From Streptococcus sp. SK643 (GTDB lineage: Bacteria; Bacillota; Bacilli; Lactobacillales; Streptococcaceae): 57,753 nucleotides of DNA. Under the pieces are notes generated by a model, which worked only from the letters and a program-made list of their open reading frames with translations, ran no database searches and had not been told where the DNA came from. The first letter of the stretch is position 1; every line of letters begins with the position of its first letter. Below, one piece after another: positions 17,563 through 25,868 of this stretch. Position numbers and translations under genes: made by a program. The stretch is taken from the NCBI RefSeq assembly GCF_000259505.1, contig NZ_AJMM01000001.1, positions 1-57,753 on the forward strand, read 5' to 3'.

Positions 17563-18219
17563 ATGTCTCAATATAAGATTGCTCCGTCAATTCTGGCAGC
17601 AGATTATGCCAACTTTGAACATGAAATTAAGCGCTTAGAAGCAACTGGGGCAGAGTATGCCCATATCGATATCATGGATGGTCATTTTGTACCGCAAATC
17701 AGTTTTGGTGCGGGTGTGGTCGAGAGTCTTCGTCCCCATAGTAAGATGGTCTTTGACTGCCACTTGATGGTAGCTAATCCAGAGCATCATTTAGAAGACT
17801 TTGCACGTGCAGGAGCAGATATCATCAGCATCCATGTGGAAGCAACGTCTCATATTCATGGTGCCCTCCAAAAAATTCGTTCACTCGGTGTTAAGCCATC
17901 TGTTGTTATCAATCCTGGTACGCCTGTTGAGGCGATTAAGCACGTGCTTCACCTAGTTGACCAAGTCTTAGTCATGACAGTGAACCCTGGCTTCGGTGGG
18001 CAAGCTTTTCTACCTGAAACCATGGATAAGGTTCGTGAGTTGGTTGCACTTCGTAAGGAAAAAGGTTTGAACTTTGAAATCGAAGTGGATGGTGGGATTG
18101 ATGATAAAACTATTGCTCAAGCTAAAGAAGCTGGTGCGACCGTTTTTGTAGCAGGTTCCTATGTCTTTAAGGGAGAAGTCAATGAGCGAGTACAAACTCT
18201 CAGAAAACAACTGGACTAG
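17563..18219 (+). CDS. rpe: Ribulose-phosphate 3-epimerase
   Basis: TIM-barrel enzyme interconverting ribulose-5-phosphate and xylulose-5-phosphate in the pentose phosphate pathway. It has 218 residues. Motifs: APSILAADYANF (5-16), HIDIMDGHFVP, DCHLMV, and VNPGFGGQAF in the phosphate-binding region. A longer frame opens at 17455 inside rsgA, but the ATG at 17563 has an AAGGAGA ribosome site and gives the family N-terminus, so it is chosen. The 3' end overlaps the next gene by 38 nt. Confidence 0.97.
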   Translation: MSQYKIAPSILAADYANFEHEIKRLEATGAEYAHIDIMDGHFVPQISFGAGVVESLRPHSKMVFDCHLMVANPEHHLEDFARAGADIISIHVEATSHIHGALQKIRSLGVKPSVVINPGTPVEAIKHVLHLVDQVLVMTVNPGFGGQAFLPETMDKVRELVALRKEKGLNFEIEVDGGIDDKTIAQAKEAGATVFVAGSYVFKGEVNERVQTLRKQLD

Positions 18220-18844
18220 AGTTGCCGTTTTTGCAGGCGGAGACCGAAGTCATTATCGGACAGATTTTGATTGCTTTGTCGGTGTGGATCGAGGCTCGCT
18301 CTGGGTCTTGGAAGAAGACTTGCCTCTTGCTTTAGCAGTTGGAGATTTTGATTCTGTGACGGAAAAAGAACGCCAGTTGATTAAAGAACACAGTATTGAC
18401 TTTATACAGGCTCATCCGGAGAAAGACGATACAGATTTAGAATTGGCTCTCTTAACCATTTTTGAAAAGAATTCTCAGGCTCGGGTAACTATCTTTGGTG
18501 CTTTGGGTGGCCGTATTGACCATATGTTGGCCAATGTCTTTCTGCCTAGCAATCCTAAGTTGGTACCTTATATGCGTCAGATAGAAATTGAGGATGGGCA
18601 AAACTTGATTACCTATTGTCCAGAAGGGACCAGTCAGTTACATCCCCGTTCAGACTACGACTATCTAGCTTTTATGTCGGTTCGGGATAGCCAGCTGACA
18701 ATTCTTGGAGCCAAGTATGAGTTGACAGAGGAAAATTATTTCTTTAAAAAAGTTTATGCTTCTAACGAATATATAGATAGGGAAGTTTCCGTGACTTGCC
18801 TAGATGGCTATGTGGTTGTTCTACATAGCAAGGATAGGAGGTAG
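18182..18844 (+). CDS. thiN: Thiamine pyrophosphokinase
   Basis: Transfers pyrophosphate from ATP to thiamine to make the cofactor thiamine pyrophosphate. Motifs of the TPK family are GDFDSVT (about 54-60), HPEKDDTDLELAL (about 79-91) and GALGGRIDHMLAN (about 106-118). The first ATG with a ribosome site is at 18182, inside the end of rpe, giving 220 residues; this predicts translational coupling. The N-terminal 14 residues precede the family core (VAVFAGGD) and are uncertain. rmuC follows after one nt. Confidence 0.92.
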   Translation: MSEYKLSENNWTRVAVFAGGDRSHYRTDFDCFVGVDRGSLWVLEEDLPLALAVGDFDSVTEKERQLIKEHSIDFIQAHPEKDDTDLELALLTIFEKNSQARVTIFGALGGRIDHMLANVFLPSNPKLVPYMRQIEIEDGQNLITYCPEGTSQLHPRSDYDYLAFMSVRDSQLTILGAKYELTEENYFFKKVYASNEYIDREVSVTCLDGYVVVLHSKDRR

Positions 18845-18845
18845 C

Positions 18846-20102
18846 ATGGAGACTTTACTTCTTGTATTATTAGTTGCCAATCTGATAGGCCTCTTTCTCA
18901 TCTGGCAGAGGCAAGATAAACAGGAGAAAAATCTAGCAAATAGTCTAGAAGACCAAGCAGATCATCTTTCAGATCAACTAGATTACCGTTTTGAGCAATC
19001 CAGACAAGCTAGTCAACTTGACCAAAAAGACCTAGAAGTAGCTGTTAGCGACCGCTTGCAGGAGGTTCGTATCGAACTGCACCAAGGTCTGACCCAGATT
19101 CGTCAAGAAATGACTGAGAATCTCCTCCAAACCAGAGATAAGACCGATCAACGTCTTCAAGCCTTACAGGAATCCAATGAGCAACGATTGGAACAAATGC
19201 GCCAAACGGTTGAGGAAAAGTTAGAAAAAACCTTGCAGACACGTTTGCAGGCTTCCTTTGAAACGGTTTCCAAGCAATTGGAATCTGTCAATCGAGGGCT
19301 CGGTGAAATGCAGACAGTTGCGCGTGATGTCGGTGCTCTTAATAAGGTGTTATCTGGAACTAAGACACGGGGAATTCTAGGAGAATTACAACTGGGACAA
19401 ATTATTGAAGATATCATGACCCCTGCCCAGTATGAACGAGAATTTGCAACAGTGGAAAATTCCAGTGAACGAGTGGAGTATGCCATCAAGTTACCCGGAC
19501 AAGGCGACCAAGAATACGTCTATCTACCAATTGACTCTAAGTTTCCACTGGCGGATTATTACCGCTTAGAAGAAGCTTATGAAGCAGGTGACAAGGAAGA
19601 AATCGAACGTTGCCGCAAATCTCTCCTAGCAAGCGTCAAGCGTTTTGCCAAGGATATCAAGAGTAAGTATCTGGCCCCGCCACGAACGACTAATTTTGGA
19701 GTTTTGTTTGTACCTACAGAGGGGCTTTACTCAGAAATCGTCCGTAATCCAATCTTTTTTGACGCTTTGAGACGGGAGGAACAGATTATCGTAGCTGGCC
19801 CAAGTACTCTGTCTGCCCTTCTTAACTCTCTATCAGTTGGCTTTAAAACTCTTAATATCCAAAAGAGTGCTGACCATATTAGTAAGACCCTAGCCAGCGT
19901 CAAGACTGAGTTCGGCAAGTTTGGGGGGATCTTGGTCAAGGCACAGAAACATCTTCAACATGCCTCTGGCAATATTGATGAATTATTAAACCGTCGCACT
20001 ACAGCTATCGAGCGGACGCTCCGTCACATTGAGTTATCAGAAGGTGAGCTTGCGCTTGATTTACTCCATTTTCAAGAAGATGAGGAAGAATATGAAGATT
20101 AG
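18846..20102 (+). CDS. rmuC: DNA recombination protein RmuC
   Basis: Putative nuclease-fold protein thought to limit inversions at short repeats. It has 418 residues: an N-terminal membrane helix (METLLLVLLVANLIGLFLIW), a long Gln/Glu-rich coiled coil (about 25-150) and the RmuC domain (about 165-385) with LGELQLGQIIEDIM and PIDSKFPLADYYRL. The ATG at 18846 is preceded by AGGAGG, which rules out the earlier in-frame start at 18804 inside thiN. Its last 11 nt overlap yhaM. Confidence 0.95.
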   Translation: METLLLVLLVANLIGLFLIWQRQDKQEKNLANSLEDQADHLSDQLDYRFEQSRQASQLDQKDLEVAVSDRLQEVRIELHQGLTQIRQEMTENLLQTRDKTDQRLQALQESNEQRLEQMRQTVEEKLEKTLQTRLQASFETVSKQLESVNRGLGEMQTVARDVGALNKVLSGTKTRGILGELQLGQIIEDIMTPAQYEREFATVENSSERVEYAIKLPGQGDQEYVYLPIDSKFPLADYYRLEEAYEAGDKEEIERCRKSLLASVKRFAKDIKSKYLAPPRTTNFGVLFVPTEGLYSEIVRNPIFFDALRREEQIIVAGPSTLSALLNSLSVGFKTLNIQKSADHISKTLASVKTEFGKFGGILVKAQKHLQHASGNIDELLNRRTTAIERTLRHIELSEGELALDLLHFQEDEEEYED

Positions 20103-21033
20103 TCACATGAAGAAAGATGAGCATTTCGATGGCTTTTATCTAATCAAGTCAGCAGAACTAAGACAGACCCGTGCTGGAAAAAATTATTTGGCCTTTACAT
20201 TCCAAGACGATAGCGGTGAGATTGAAGGAAAATTATGGGATGCTCAACCTCATAATGTTGAGGCTTTTACCGCAGGTAAGGTTGTCCACATGAAAGGGCG
20301 CCGAGAAGTATATAACAATACTCCACAGGTTAATCAAATTACCCTGCGTCTACCTCAGGCTGGAGAACCCCATGATCCAGCAGACTTTAAGATCAAATCA
20401 CCAGTAGATGTCAAGGAAATTCGTGACTATATGTCGCAGATGATTTTCAAAATTGAGAATCCTATATGGCAACGAGTTGTCCGAAGTCTTTACGCCAAGT
20501 ATGACAAGGAATTTTACTCTTATCCAGCTGCTAAGACCAACCACCATGCCTTTGAGACGGGTCTTTCCTACCATACAGCTACTATGGTACGCTTGGCAGA
20601 TGCTATTAGTGATGTCTATCCTCAGCTCAATAAGAGCTTACTATATGCTGGCATTATGTTGCATGACTTGGCCAAAGTATTAGAGCTGAGTGGCCCAGAT
20701 CAAACAGAGTACACAGTACGAGGCAATCTTCTTGGGCATATCGCTCTAATTGATAGCGAAATTACCAAGACAGTTATGGAGCTCGGTATCGACGATACCA
20801 AGGAAGAAGTCGTTCTGCTTCGTCACGTTATCCTCAGTCACCATGGTTTGCTAGAATATGGAAGTCCCGTTCGTCCAAGGATTATGGAAGCCGAGATTAT
20901 TCATATGATTGATAATCTGGATGCCCGTATGATGATGATGTCAACTGCTCTTGCTTTGGTTGATAAAGGTGAGATGACCAATAAAATCTTCGCTATGGAC
21001 AATCGTTCCTTCTATAAACCAGATTTAGATTAA
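20092..21033 (+). CDS. yhaM: 3'-5' exoribonuclease YhaM (CBF1 family)
   Basis: Exonuclease of the YhaM/CBF1 family; in Streptococcus its orthologue trims a few nucleotides from RNA 3' ends. It has 313 residues: an N-terminal OB fold (about 10-85, with AFTFQDDSGEIEGKLWD) and an HD domain with HHAFETGLSYHT (about 160), MLHDLAKV (about 195) and HHG (about 254). The start at 20092 lies inside the last codons of rmuC, so translation is likely coupled. A terminator follows directly. Confidence 0.93.
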   Translation: MKISHMKKDEHFDGFYLIKSAELRQTRAGKNYLAFTFQDDSGEIEGKLWDAQPHNVEAFTAGKVVHMKGRREVYNNTPQVNQITLRLPQAGEPHDPADFKIKSPVDVKEIRDYMSQMIFKIENPIWQRVVRSLYAKYDKEFYSYPAAKTNHHAFETGLSYHTATMVRLADAISDVYPQLNKSLLYAGIMLHDLAKVLELSGPDQTEYTVRGNLLGHIALIDSEITKTVMELGIDDTKEEVVLLRHVILSHHGLLEYGSPVRPRIMEAEIIHMIDNLDARMMMMSTALALVDKGEMTNKIFAMDNRSFYKPDLD

Positions 21034-21042
21034 TAATTTAAG

Positions 21043-21083
21043 AAAAATGAACATTTTTTAAGACAAGAATGTTCGTTTTTTTA
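21043..21083 (+). terminator. Terminator of the tatD-yhaM region
   Basis: GAACATT pairs with AATGTTC, with flanking A and T runs and a tail of seven T. Confidence 0.85.
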
Positions 21084-21091
21084 TATGGATA

Positions 21092-21100
21092 TGGTATAAT
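21092..21100 (+). promoter_or_regulatory. Extended -10 promoter of purR
   Basis: TGGTATAAT with no good -35 element. I see no obvious PurBox next to it. Confidence 0.6.
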
Positions 21101-21138
21101 GGAAAAAATATCAAAATTAAATGAAATGGGAAATCAAA

Positions 21139-21966
21139 ATGAAATTAAGAAGAAGTGATCGGATGGTTGTCATTTCCAACTATTTGATTAATAATCCTTA
21201 TAAATTAACTAGCCTCAATACTTTTGCTGAAAAGTACGAATCTGCTAAATCATCCATCTCAGAGGATATCGTGATTATCAAACGAGCTTTTGAGGAAATT
21301 GAAATCGGTCATATTCAGACTGTTACAGGTGCAGGTGGTGGTGTTATCTTTACACCATCAATTTCAAGTCAGGAAGCCAAAGAAATGGTAAAGGACTTGC
21401 GTGATAAGTTATCAGAGAGTGATCGTATCCTGCCAGGTGGCTATATTTACTTGTCGGATCTCTTAAGTACACCAGCTATTTTGAAAAACATTGGTCGTAT
21501 CATTGCCAAAAGTTTTATGGATCAAAGAATCGATGCGGTGATGACTGTTGCGACAAAAGGTGTTCCGCTTGCTAATGCAGTAGCTAACGTTCTTAATGTT
21601 CCATTTGTCATTGTACGTCGAGATTTAAAGATCACTGAAGGTTCAACAGTCAGTGTTAACTATGTATCAGGATCAAGTGGTGATCGTATCGAGAAAATGT
21701 TCCTTTCAAAACGCAGCCTCAAAGCAGGTAGTCGAGTCTTGATTGTGGATGACTTCTTGAAAGGTGGAGGGACCATTAATGGTATGATTAGTCTCCTTCG
21801 TGAATTTGATTCAGACTTGGCTGGTGTTGCAGTCTTTGCTGACAATGCTCAGGAAGAACGTGAAAAGCAGTTTGATTACAAGTCACTTCTGAAAGTGACC
21901 AATATTGATGTCAAGAACCAAGCCATCGATGTTGAGGTTGGCAATATCTTTGACGAAGATAAATAA
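21139..21966 (+). CDS. purR: Purine operon regulator PurR
   Basis: Transcription factor that senses PRPP and controls purine synthesis and transport genes; in lactic cocci it acts as an activator. At 275 residues from the ATG at 21139 (MKLRRSDRMV), it has an N-terminal winged helix (about 1-75) and a phosphoribosyltransferase-like domain with the PRPP loop VLIVDDFLKGGGT (about 203-215). An ATG at 21121 would add six residues; the MKLRRS start is the family form. A weak hairpin follows, then lysA. Confidence 0.95.
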   Translation: MKLRRSDRMVVISNYLINNPYKLTSLNTFAEKYESAKSSISEDIVIIKRAFEEIEIGHIQTVTGAGGGVIFTPSISSQEAKEMVKDLRDKLSESDRILPGGYIYLSDLLSTPAILKNIGRIIAKSFMDQRIDAVMTVATKGVPLANAVANVLNVPFVIVRRDLKITEGSTVSVNYVSGSSGDRIEKMFLSKRSLKAGSRVLIVDDFLKGGGTINGMISLLREFDSDLAGVAVFADNAQEEREKQFDYKSLLKVTNIDVKNQAIDVEVGNIFDEDK

Positions 21967-21975
21967 GAGAGAACT

Positions 21976-22003
21976 AAAGGTTGGAACGATTGTCCCAGCC
22001 TTT
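21976..22003 (+). terminator. Weak hairpin terminator between purR and lysA
   Basis: AAAGGTTGG pairs with CCAGCCTTT (one G-U pair). The tail is only CTTTG, so read-through into lysA is likely. Confidence 0.45.
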
Positions 22004-22031
22004 CTTTGCAAATAGAATAGAAGGAAAGCTT

Positions 22032-23282
22032 ATGAAAACACCATTTATCAATAGAGAAGATTTAGAAGCGATTGTTGCCGAGTTCCCGACACCCTTTCAC
22101 TTGTATGATGAGAAGGGAATTCGTGAGAAGGCAAGAGCTGTTAACCAAGCCTTTTCGTGGAACAAGGGCTTTAAGGAATATTTTGCTGTTAAAGCTACTC
22201 CAACCCCAGCTATCTTGAAAATCCTTCGAGAGGAAGGTTGTGGCGTGGACTGCTCTAGTTATGTAGAGCTCTTAATGAGTCATAAACTGGATTTTCCGGG
22301 TTCTGAAATCATGTTCTCTTCAAACAACACACCAGATAAGGAATATGCTTATGCACGTGAATTGGGAGCGACCATTAACCTGGATGCTTTTGAAGATATT
22401 GAGCATCTGGAGAGTGCAGCAGGAATTCCAGAAATCATCTCTTGTCGTTATAATCCTGGTGGTGTTTTTGAACTGGGTACAGATATTATGGACAATCCTG
22501 GTGAGGCCAAGTTTGGGATGACCAAGAACCAGCTCTTTGAAGCTTTTGCCATCTTGAAGGAAAAAGGAGCCAAGACCTTTGGGATTCACTCCTTCCTAGC
22601 ATCAAATACGGTGACCCATCTCTATTATCCAGAGTTGGCCCGTCAGCTCTTTAAATTGGCTGTTGAAATAAAGGAAAAGTTGGGAATCTCACTAGACTTT
22701 ATCAATCTCTCTGGTGGGATCGGTGTCAACTATCGTCCAGATCAGGAGCCAAATGATATTTTCTTGATTGGTGAAGGAGTTCGTAAGGTTTATGAAGAGG
22801 TCCTTACTCCAGCAGGTCTTGGTCAGGTTAAGATTTTCACTGAATTAGGTCGCTTTATGTTAGCTCCTCACGGTGCTTTAGTCACAAGAGTTACTCATAA
22901 GAAGGAAACCTATCGTACTTATCTGGGTGTGGATGCATCAGCAGTTAACCTTATGCGTCCAGCCATGTATGGAGCCTACCACCATATCACTAATCTGACA
23001 CATCCAGATGGACCAGCTGAAGTGGTAGATGTGGTTGGTTCACTCTGTGAAAACAATGATAAATTTGCAGTGAATCGCGAACTGCCTCATACAGAAATCG
23101 GTGATTTGCTGGTAATTCATGATACAGGTGCCCACGGATTTTCAATGGGCTACCAGTATAATGCCAAATTACGTTCTGCGGAAATCCTCTATACTGAAGA
23201 AGGCAAAGCTCGTCAAATCCGCCGTGCAGAGCGCCCTGAGGACTATTTTGCAACCTTGTATGGTTTTGATTTTGAAGAATAA
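22032..23282 (+). CDS. lysA: Diaminopimelate decarboxylase
   Basis: PLP-dependent fold-III decarboxylase converting meso-diaminopimelate to lysine, which streptococci need for protein and for the peptidoglycan stem peptide. It has 416 residues. The PLP lysine is K54 in YFAVKATPTP; the glycine-rich phosphate loop is LSGGIGVNYRP (about 237-247); the dimer-interface active-site motif is CENNDKF (about 339-345). The ATG at 22032 with AAGGAAAG is preferred to the upstream in-frame start at 21981, which lies in the hairpin region. Confidence 0.92.
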   Translation: MKTPFINREDLEAIVAEFPTPFHLYDEKGIREKARAVNQAFSWNKGFKEYFAVKATPTPAILKILREEGCGVDCSSYVELLMSHKLDFPGSEIMFSSNNTPDKEYAYARELGATINLDAFEDIEHLESAAGIPEIISCRYNPGGVFELGTDIMDNPGEAKFGMTKNQLFEAFAILKEKGAKTFGIHSFLASNTVTHLYYPELARQLFKLAVEIKEKLGISLDFINLSGGIGVNYRPDQEPNDIFLIGEGVRKVYEEVLTPAGLGQVKIFTELGRFMLAPHGALVTRVTHKKETYRTYLGVDASAVNLMRPAMYGAYHHITNLTHPDGPAEVVDVVGSLCENNDKFAVNRELPHTEIGDLLVIHDTGAHGFSMGYQYNAKLRSAEILYTEEGKARQIRRAERPEDYFATLYGFDFEE

Positions 23283-23345
23283 TCTGAGAATTAATTGAAA
23301 ATGAAATTGAAAAACAGATTGCTTTCTAAAAAATAGGCAAAAATC

Positions 23346-23373
23346 TTGTTTTTCTTTCAAGTCGTGATATAAT
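23346..23373 (+). promoter_or_regulatory. Promoter of pflA
   Basis: TTGTTT (23346-23351), a 16-nt spacer and TATAAT (23368-23373), the latter with a TGA extension. Confidence 0.75.
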
Positions 23374-23378
23374 AAAAC

Positions 23379-23393
23379 TATAAAACGTTTTCA
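23379..23393 (+). promoter_or_regulatory. Probable cre site overlapping the pflA transcription start
   Basis: TATAAAACGTTTTCA is a cre-like pseudo-palindrome; read on the reverse strand its first half, TGAAAACG, fits the consensus. It sits at the predicted +1, so CcpA binding would block initiation. The consensus is imperfect on one side. Confidence 0.6.
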
Positions 23394-23407
23394 AGGAAGG
23401 TAACGAT

Positions 23408-24202
23408 ATGTCTGAAGAAACAATTGATTATGGACAAGTGACAGGAATGGTGCATTCGACAGAAAGCTTTGGTTCGGTAGATGGGCCTGGGATTCGCTTT
23501 ATTGTCTTTTTGCAGGGCTGCCACATGCGTTGCCAGTACTGCCATAACCCGGACACTTGGGCTATGGAGTCCAATAAATCGAGTGAACGGACGGTAGATG
23601 ATGTCTTGGAAGAGGCCTTGCGCTACCGCGGTTTCTGGGGGAATAAGGGTGGTATTACAGTCAGTGGAGGAGAAGCCCTCTTGCAGATTGACTTCTTGAT
23701 AGCCCTCTTTACTAAGGCTAAGGAAAAGGGAATCCACTGTACCTTGGATACCTGTGCCCTTCCATTCCGTAATAAACCACGTTACCTTGAAAAGTTTGAC
23801 AAACTCATGGCTGTCACCGACTTGGTTCTCTTGGATATCAAAGAAATCAACGAAGAACAGCACAAGATTGTTACTAGCCAAACCAATAAAAATATCTTGG
23901 CATGTGCCCAGTATCTATCAGATATTGGAAAACCTGTCTGGATTCGCCACGTGCTAGTTCCAGGTTTGACAGATAGAGATGATGACTTGATTGAACTTGG
24001 TAAGTTCGTCAAGACCCTCAAAAATGTTGATAAGTTTGAAATTTTGCCTTACCATACTATGGGTGAATTCAAGTGGCGTGAACTAGGAATTCCGTATTCA
24101 CTCGAAGGGGTCAAACCACCAACAGCAGAACGCGTGAAAAATGCTAAAAAACTTATGGATACAGAAAGTTACCAAGACTACATGAAACGTGTACATGGAT
24201 AA
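23408..24202 (+). CDS. pflA: Pyruvate formate-lyase activating enzyme
   Basis: Radical SAM enzyme that installs the glycyl radical on pyruvate formate-lyase for anaerobic mixed-acid fermentation. It has 264 residues, and the iron-sulfur cysteines C38, C42 and C45 form CHMRCQYC. SAM-binding GGE occurs in TVSGGEALLQ (about 82-91). The ATG follows AAGGAAGG. It is transcribed alone between its promoter/cre and a terminator. The pfl structural gene is not in the window. Confidence 0.96.
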   Translation: MSEETIDYGQVTGMVHSTESFGSVDGPGIRFIVFLQGCHMRCQYCHNPDTWAMESNKSSERTVDDVLEEALRYRGFWGNKGGITVSGGEALLQIDFLIALFTKAKEKGIHCTLDTCALPFRNKPRYLEKFDKLMAVTDLVLLDIKEINEEQHKIVTSQTNKNILACAQYLSDIGKPVWIRHVLVPGLTDRDDDLIELGKFVKTLKNVDKFEILPYHTMGEFKWRELGIPYSLEGVKPPTAERVKNAKKLMDTESYQDYMKRVHG

Positions 24203-24238
24203 AAAAGAGCCTGATGGGAACATCGGGCTTTTAATTTT
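24203..24238 (+). terminator. Terminator of pflA
   Basis: AAAGAGCCTGATG pairs with CATCGGGCTTTT around GGAA, followed by a T-rich tail. Confidence 0.85.
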
Positions 24239-24321
24239 ACACAAATCTAGATAATTAAATGAAATAAAATTTTAAATCTTTTTTACTCTCTAAATTCTGA
24301 AAAAAATCCGAAAAAGAATGT

Positions 24322-24336
24322 GTAACATATAGTTAC
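24322..24336 (+). promoter_or_regulatory. Inverted repeat upstream of ABC operon, possible operator
   Basis: GTAAC and GTTAC flank a 5-nt centre, 34 nt before the first ABC gene. It might be the binding site of the OmpR-type regulator encoded downstream. I find no clear -35/-10 pair for this operon; the surroundings are very AT-rich. Confidence 0.35.
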
Positions 24337-24369
24337 TTTTAGAAATATTAAATAGAATAGGAGAATATC

Positions 24370-25080
24370 ATGGAACAAAGTATTACCATTAAAAATTTAT
24401 GTAAGTCATATGGCCAAACTCAAATTTTAAAAGATATTTCTTTTGAAGCAAAAGCAGGTAGAGTGACTGCTTTCCTAGGTCCAAATGGAGCTGGAAAAAG
24501 TTCAACCTTACGTATTTTATTAGGATTAGACAAAGCAACATCTGGTCTTACCAAAATTGGAGATCAGACTTATAAGGAATTAAAATTTCCTTTAAAGACT
24601 GTAGGAGCTTCATTTGACAGTGCAGGTGCTCCTGATGATCGGACTGTTTATCAACATTTGAAAATTGTTGCTGCTAGTAATGGGATATCCAGTCAGCGAA
24701 TTGAACAAGTCTTGGATATGGTGGATATTAGTCATAAGAAAAAATCTAAAATTGGGAAATTATCATTAGGAGAAGGACAACGCTTGGGAATTGCAACAGC
24801 TCTATTAGGAAATCCTCAATATCTGATATTGGATGAACCGACTAATGGGTTGGATCCAAGAGGAATTCGGTGGTTTAGAGAGTTTATAAAAAAACAAGCT
24901 CAAGAAGGGAAAACAGTCTTGCTATCATCTCATATATTATCGGAAGTGGAAGCAGTAACAGATGATGTAGTTATCATAAATAAAGGAAAAGTTCTTATAA
25001 AAGGGACTTTACAAGAAGTGATGAAAAATCTTTCTTCACTAGAAGAAGTCTTCTTTAGTTTGACAGAAGGAGGAAAGTGA
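24370..25080 (+). CDS. ABC transporter ATP-binding protein
   Basis: A 236-residue ATPase that would power the two permeases encoded next. It has Walker A GPNGAGKSS (about 37-45), signature LSLGEGQR (a variant of LSGGQ), Walker B YLILDEPTNGLD and the H-loop SSHILSE. The Q-loop region reads VGASFDSAGAPDDRT, with Asp where Gln is usual. These variants are common in exporters that give resistance to bacitracin or lantibiotics. The ATG follows AGGAGA. The five-gene block 24370-28394 sits between pflA and yidC and has no visible lantibiotic precursor. Confidence 0.9.
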   Translation: MEQSITIKNLCKSYGQTQILKDISFEAKAGRVTAFLGPNGAGKSSTLRILLGLDKATSGLTKIGDQTYKELKFPLKTVGASFDSAGAPDDRTVYQHLKIVAASNGISSQRIEQVLDMVDISHKKKSKIGKLSLGEGQRLGIATALLGNPQYLILDEPTNGLDPRGIRWFREFIKKQAQEGKTVLLSSHILSEVEAVTDDVVIINKGKVLIKGTLQEVMKNLSSLEEVFFSLTEGGK

Positions 25081-25081
25081 C

Positions 25082-25867
25082 ATGGCACTTATTTACTCTT
25101 TTCATTCTGAAATATTGAAATTATTTTATAAGAGAGCTACTCACATTGTACTATTCTTGATACTGGTATTTCAAACGTTTTTAGCAAATATTGGTGCTTC
25201 TCAAATTGTTTCAGTTGGTATCCATGCTACACCAGAGACAAATCCAGAATTAGCAGAAGCTATACCTCCTATTGAATTTTTAGGTTTTGATGTCACTTTA
25301 TTTGGTGTTTTTATTATGATTATCCTAGGCTCAATTTACGGAGCCGAGGAGTATAAATGCTCTGCTATTCGTACAAGTCTCCTCTCTATTACAAATCGAA
25401 GTACTTTCCTAGTTTCAAAAACATTAGTTTGGCTTGTATTTTCTTTTTTCATTTCCTTTCTATCAATATTCCTTACGATTAACATGACACATTATGTTTT
25501 AGGACAAGATGGCTTATTGCTTTTTTCACTAAATGGAACAGTTTGGTTCTATATATTTTTAGCCAGTATAGCTTGGACTTTGTTGGGATTGATGGCCTAT
25601 ATTATGGCTTTGACATTTAAAACAGCCATTGTTCCTCTATTATTTTTGCTTCCTCAAGTCTACAATTTAGGAACATTCTTAGCAAACAATATATCGGTTG
25701 CAAAATTTCTTCCAGTTGCATTGGGGCAAGGATTGATTGCTACATCTCCTCAAATTTTAGAACATAATAGTTTACAATATATTTTACTTTTACTTTGTTG
25801 GAACTTCTCATTCTTGGCTTTAGCAATCTACCGATTACTTAAGTCAGATATCGGAGGAGGTGAATAA
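25082..25867 (+). CDS. ABC-2 type permease, subunit 1
   Basis: A 261-residue integral membrane protein with six predicted hydrophobic helices (about 20-40, 70-95, 110-140, 150-180, 183-205, 230-252) and a short cytoplasmic start. An external loop lies between the first two helices. It follows the ATPase after one nt. Together with the next gene it matches the LanE/LanG layout of immunity transporters, but no close family can be named from sequence. AT-rich codon use differs from neighbours such as pflA. Confidence 0.8.
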   Translation: MALIYSFHSEILKLFYKRATHIVLFLILVFQTFLANIGASQIVSVGIHATPETNPELAEAIPPIEFLGFDVTLFGVFIMIILGSIYGAEEYKCSAIRTSLLSITNRSTFLVSKTLVWLVFSFFISFLSIFLTINMTHYVLGQDGLLLFSLNGTVWFYIFLASIAWTLLGLMAYIMALTFKTAIVPLLFLLPQVYNLGTFLANNISVAKFLPVALGQGLIATSPQILEHNSLQYILLLLCWNFSFLALAIYRLLKSDIGGGE

Positions 25868-25868
25868 G

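Noticed and set aside
24237..24369. Search for a lantibiotic or other small peptide gene near the ABC/two-component cassette (also 28395-28568)
   Set aside because: No short ORF with a ribosome site, double-Gly leader or Cys/Ser/Thr-rich core was found.
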